Source: Leptospira sp. (GTDB taxonomy: Bacteria; Spirochaetota; Leptospiria; Leptospirales; Leptospiraceae). From it: DNA of 14,157 bases. The translations under genes and the position numbers were made by a program. Numbering within the stretch: position 1 is the stretch's first letter; every line of letters starts with the position of its first letter. The stretch lies in the NCBI GenBank assembly GCA_021413405.1, contig JAIOQL010000523.1, positions 1 through 14,157 on the forward strand, written 5' to 3'. This document shows positions 13,643 to 14,157 of the stretch, in pieces. The notes under the pieces are model-generated. The model made no database searches, was not told the DNA's origin, and saw only the letters and a list, made by a program, of their open reading frames with translations.

Positions 13643-14157
13643 ATGAACATTTTGAAAAGTTCAGTAGAATTTTTGAAAAAACTCAAAAAAAATAACAACA
13701 AACAATGGTTTGATCAGAATAGAGAAGAATATGAAAATGCAAAACAGGACTTTAGAGTCTTTACTGAAAAACTCATTGGAGAAACCGGAAAATTTGACAG
13801 GCAGATTGCAAAGCTGACAGCCAGAGAATGCATATTCCGGATTAACAGGGACATCCGTTTTTCAAAAGATAAATCTCCATACAAAACCAATTTTGGAACT
13901 TTTCTCGTTATGGGTGGAAAGAAAAGCGGATTTGCGGGATATTATTTCCATCTTGAACCTGGAAATGAATCTTTCTCCGGCGGAGGAATTCATACTCCCT
14001 CCCCGGAAGTGCTATTGAAAATCAGACAAAAGATTGCCGGCAATTCCGAAACCCTCCACGAAATTCTGAACAATAAGATTTTTGCAAAATCCTTCGGAGG
14101 GGTAAGCGGAGAAAAATTGAAAACTGTTCCGAAAGGATTTTCAAAGGATCAAAAAGA
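13643..14157 (+). CDS. DUF2461 (TIGR02453) family protein, C-terminal part missing
   Basis: The frame opens at ATG 13643 and stays open to the window edge, giving 171 codons; complete DUF2461 proteins are about 220 residues, so roughly the last fifth is outside. Family motifs are clear: SVEFLKKLKKNNNKQWFD near the start (residues 7-24), REEYENAKQDF, FRINRDIRFSKDKSPYKTNF (the most conserved block), then GYYFHLEPG and SFSGGGI with the PSPEVLLKIR segment. The family is found in many bacteria and has no established function; a cytoplasmic soluble location fits the lack of signal or membrane segments. The gene is divergent from the CAP-domain gene with 120 nt between starts. The family call is confident. 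Confidence 0.9.
   Translation, partial: MNILKSSVEFLKKLKKNNNKQWFDQNREEYENAKQDFRVFTEKLIGETGKFDRQIAKLTARECIFRINRDIRFSKDKSPYKTNFGTFLVMGGKKSGFAGYYFHLEPGNESFSGGGIHTPSPEVLLKIRQKIAGNSETLHEILNNKIFAKSFGGVSGEKLKTVPKGFSKDQK

Noticed and set aside
13155..13646. Plus-strand 163-codon open frame
   Set aside because: It lies antisense to the CAP-domain gene, shows no family features, and ends over the start of the DUF2461 gene, which has its own excellent ribosome-binding site.
1..14157. CRISPR arrays, tRNA or rRNA genes, insertion sequences, prophage genes, toxin-antitoxin pairs
   Set aside because: Reading both strands I found no spaced direct repeats, cloverleaf segments, transposase or integrase motifs, or small paired toxin-like genes.

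Overview
The window looks like chromosome of a spirochaete close to Leptospira. The evidence is a base composition near 40% GC by eye, two lipoproteins with loose spirochaete-type lipoboxes, a polytopic chemoreceptor of the kind common in leptospires, and a 392-residue protein resembling the Leptospira-enriched DUF1577/PilZ-type family. This assignment comes from family recognition only; no rRNA, tRNA, phage, transposase or CRISPR array is visible. Coding density is high, and no gene-free stretch reaches 300 bases; the longest, 11054-11241, is a divergent promoter region in which I could not pick out a convincing promoter.

Layout. At the left edge is the 5' end of a leftward secreted-protein gene (1-156), divergent from a six-helix methyl-accepting chemotaxis protein (285-2072, +). 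Next is a tightly packed leftward run of seven genes read from 8095 down to 2177: a hotdog thioesterase, an exported lipocalin-like (CrtC/AttH-type) protein, the YejB- and YejE-type permeases, two separate OppD- and OppF-type ATPases, and a small protein of unknown function. From the second gene on, the gaps are 41, 0, 2, -4 and 10 nt, so this is very probably one operon. Divergent from it is a membrane di-iron hydroxylase of the sterol desaturase superfamily (8208-8978, +), followed by the DUF1577/PilZ-like protein (9052-10230, +).

The right part holds a leftward proline-rich lipoprotein (10232-11053) that meets the PilZ-like gene tail to tail with one base between them. It is divergent from a rightward pair encoding an LEA2/WHy-like lipoprotein and a PfkB-family (adenosine kinase-like) sugar kinase. 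A 14-bp perfect hairpin terminator separates the kinase from a leftward secreted CAP-domain protein (12836-13522). The 5' part of a DUF2461 gene (13643-14157, +) runs off the right edge.

How the genes work together. The central operon encodes a complete membrane and ATPase core of a peptide/microcin-C-type importer (YejBE plus a split YejF) but no YejA-like solute-binding protein. The place just upstream of yejB, where a binding protein often sits, is taken by the exported lipocalin-like protein, preceded by an acyl-CoA thioesterase-like gene. This combination is the most interesting system in the window. It may be an importer for a lipidic or acylated substrate, with the lipocalin-like protein as processing or capture partner, but that is inference.
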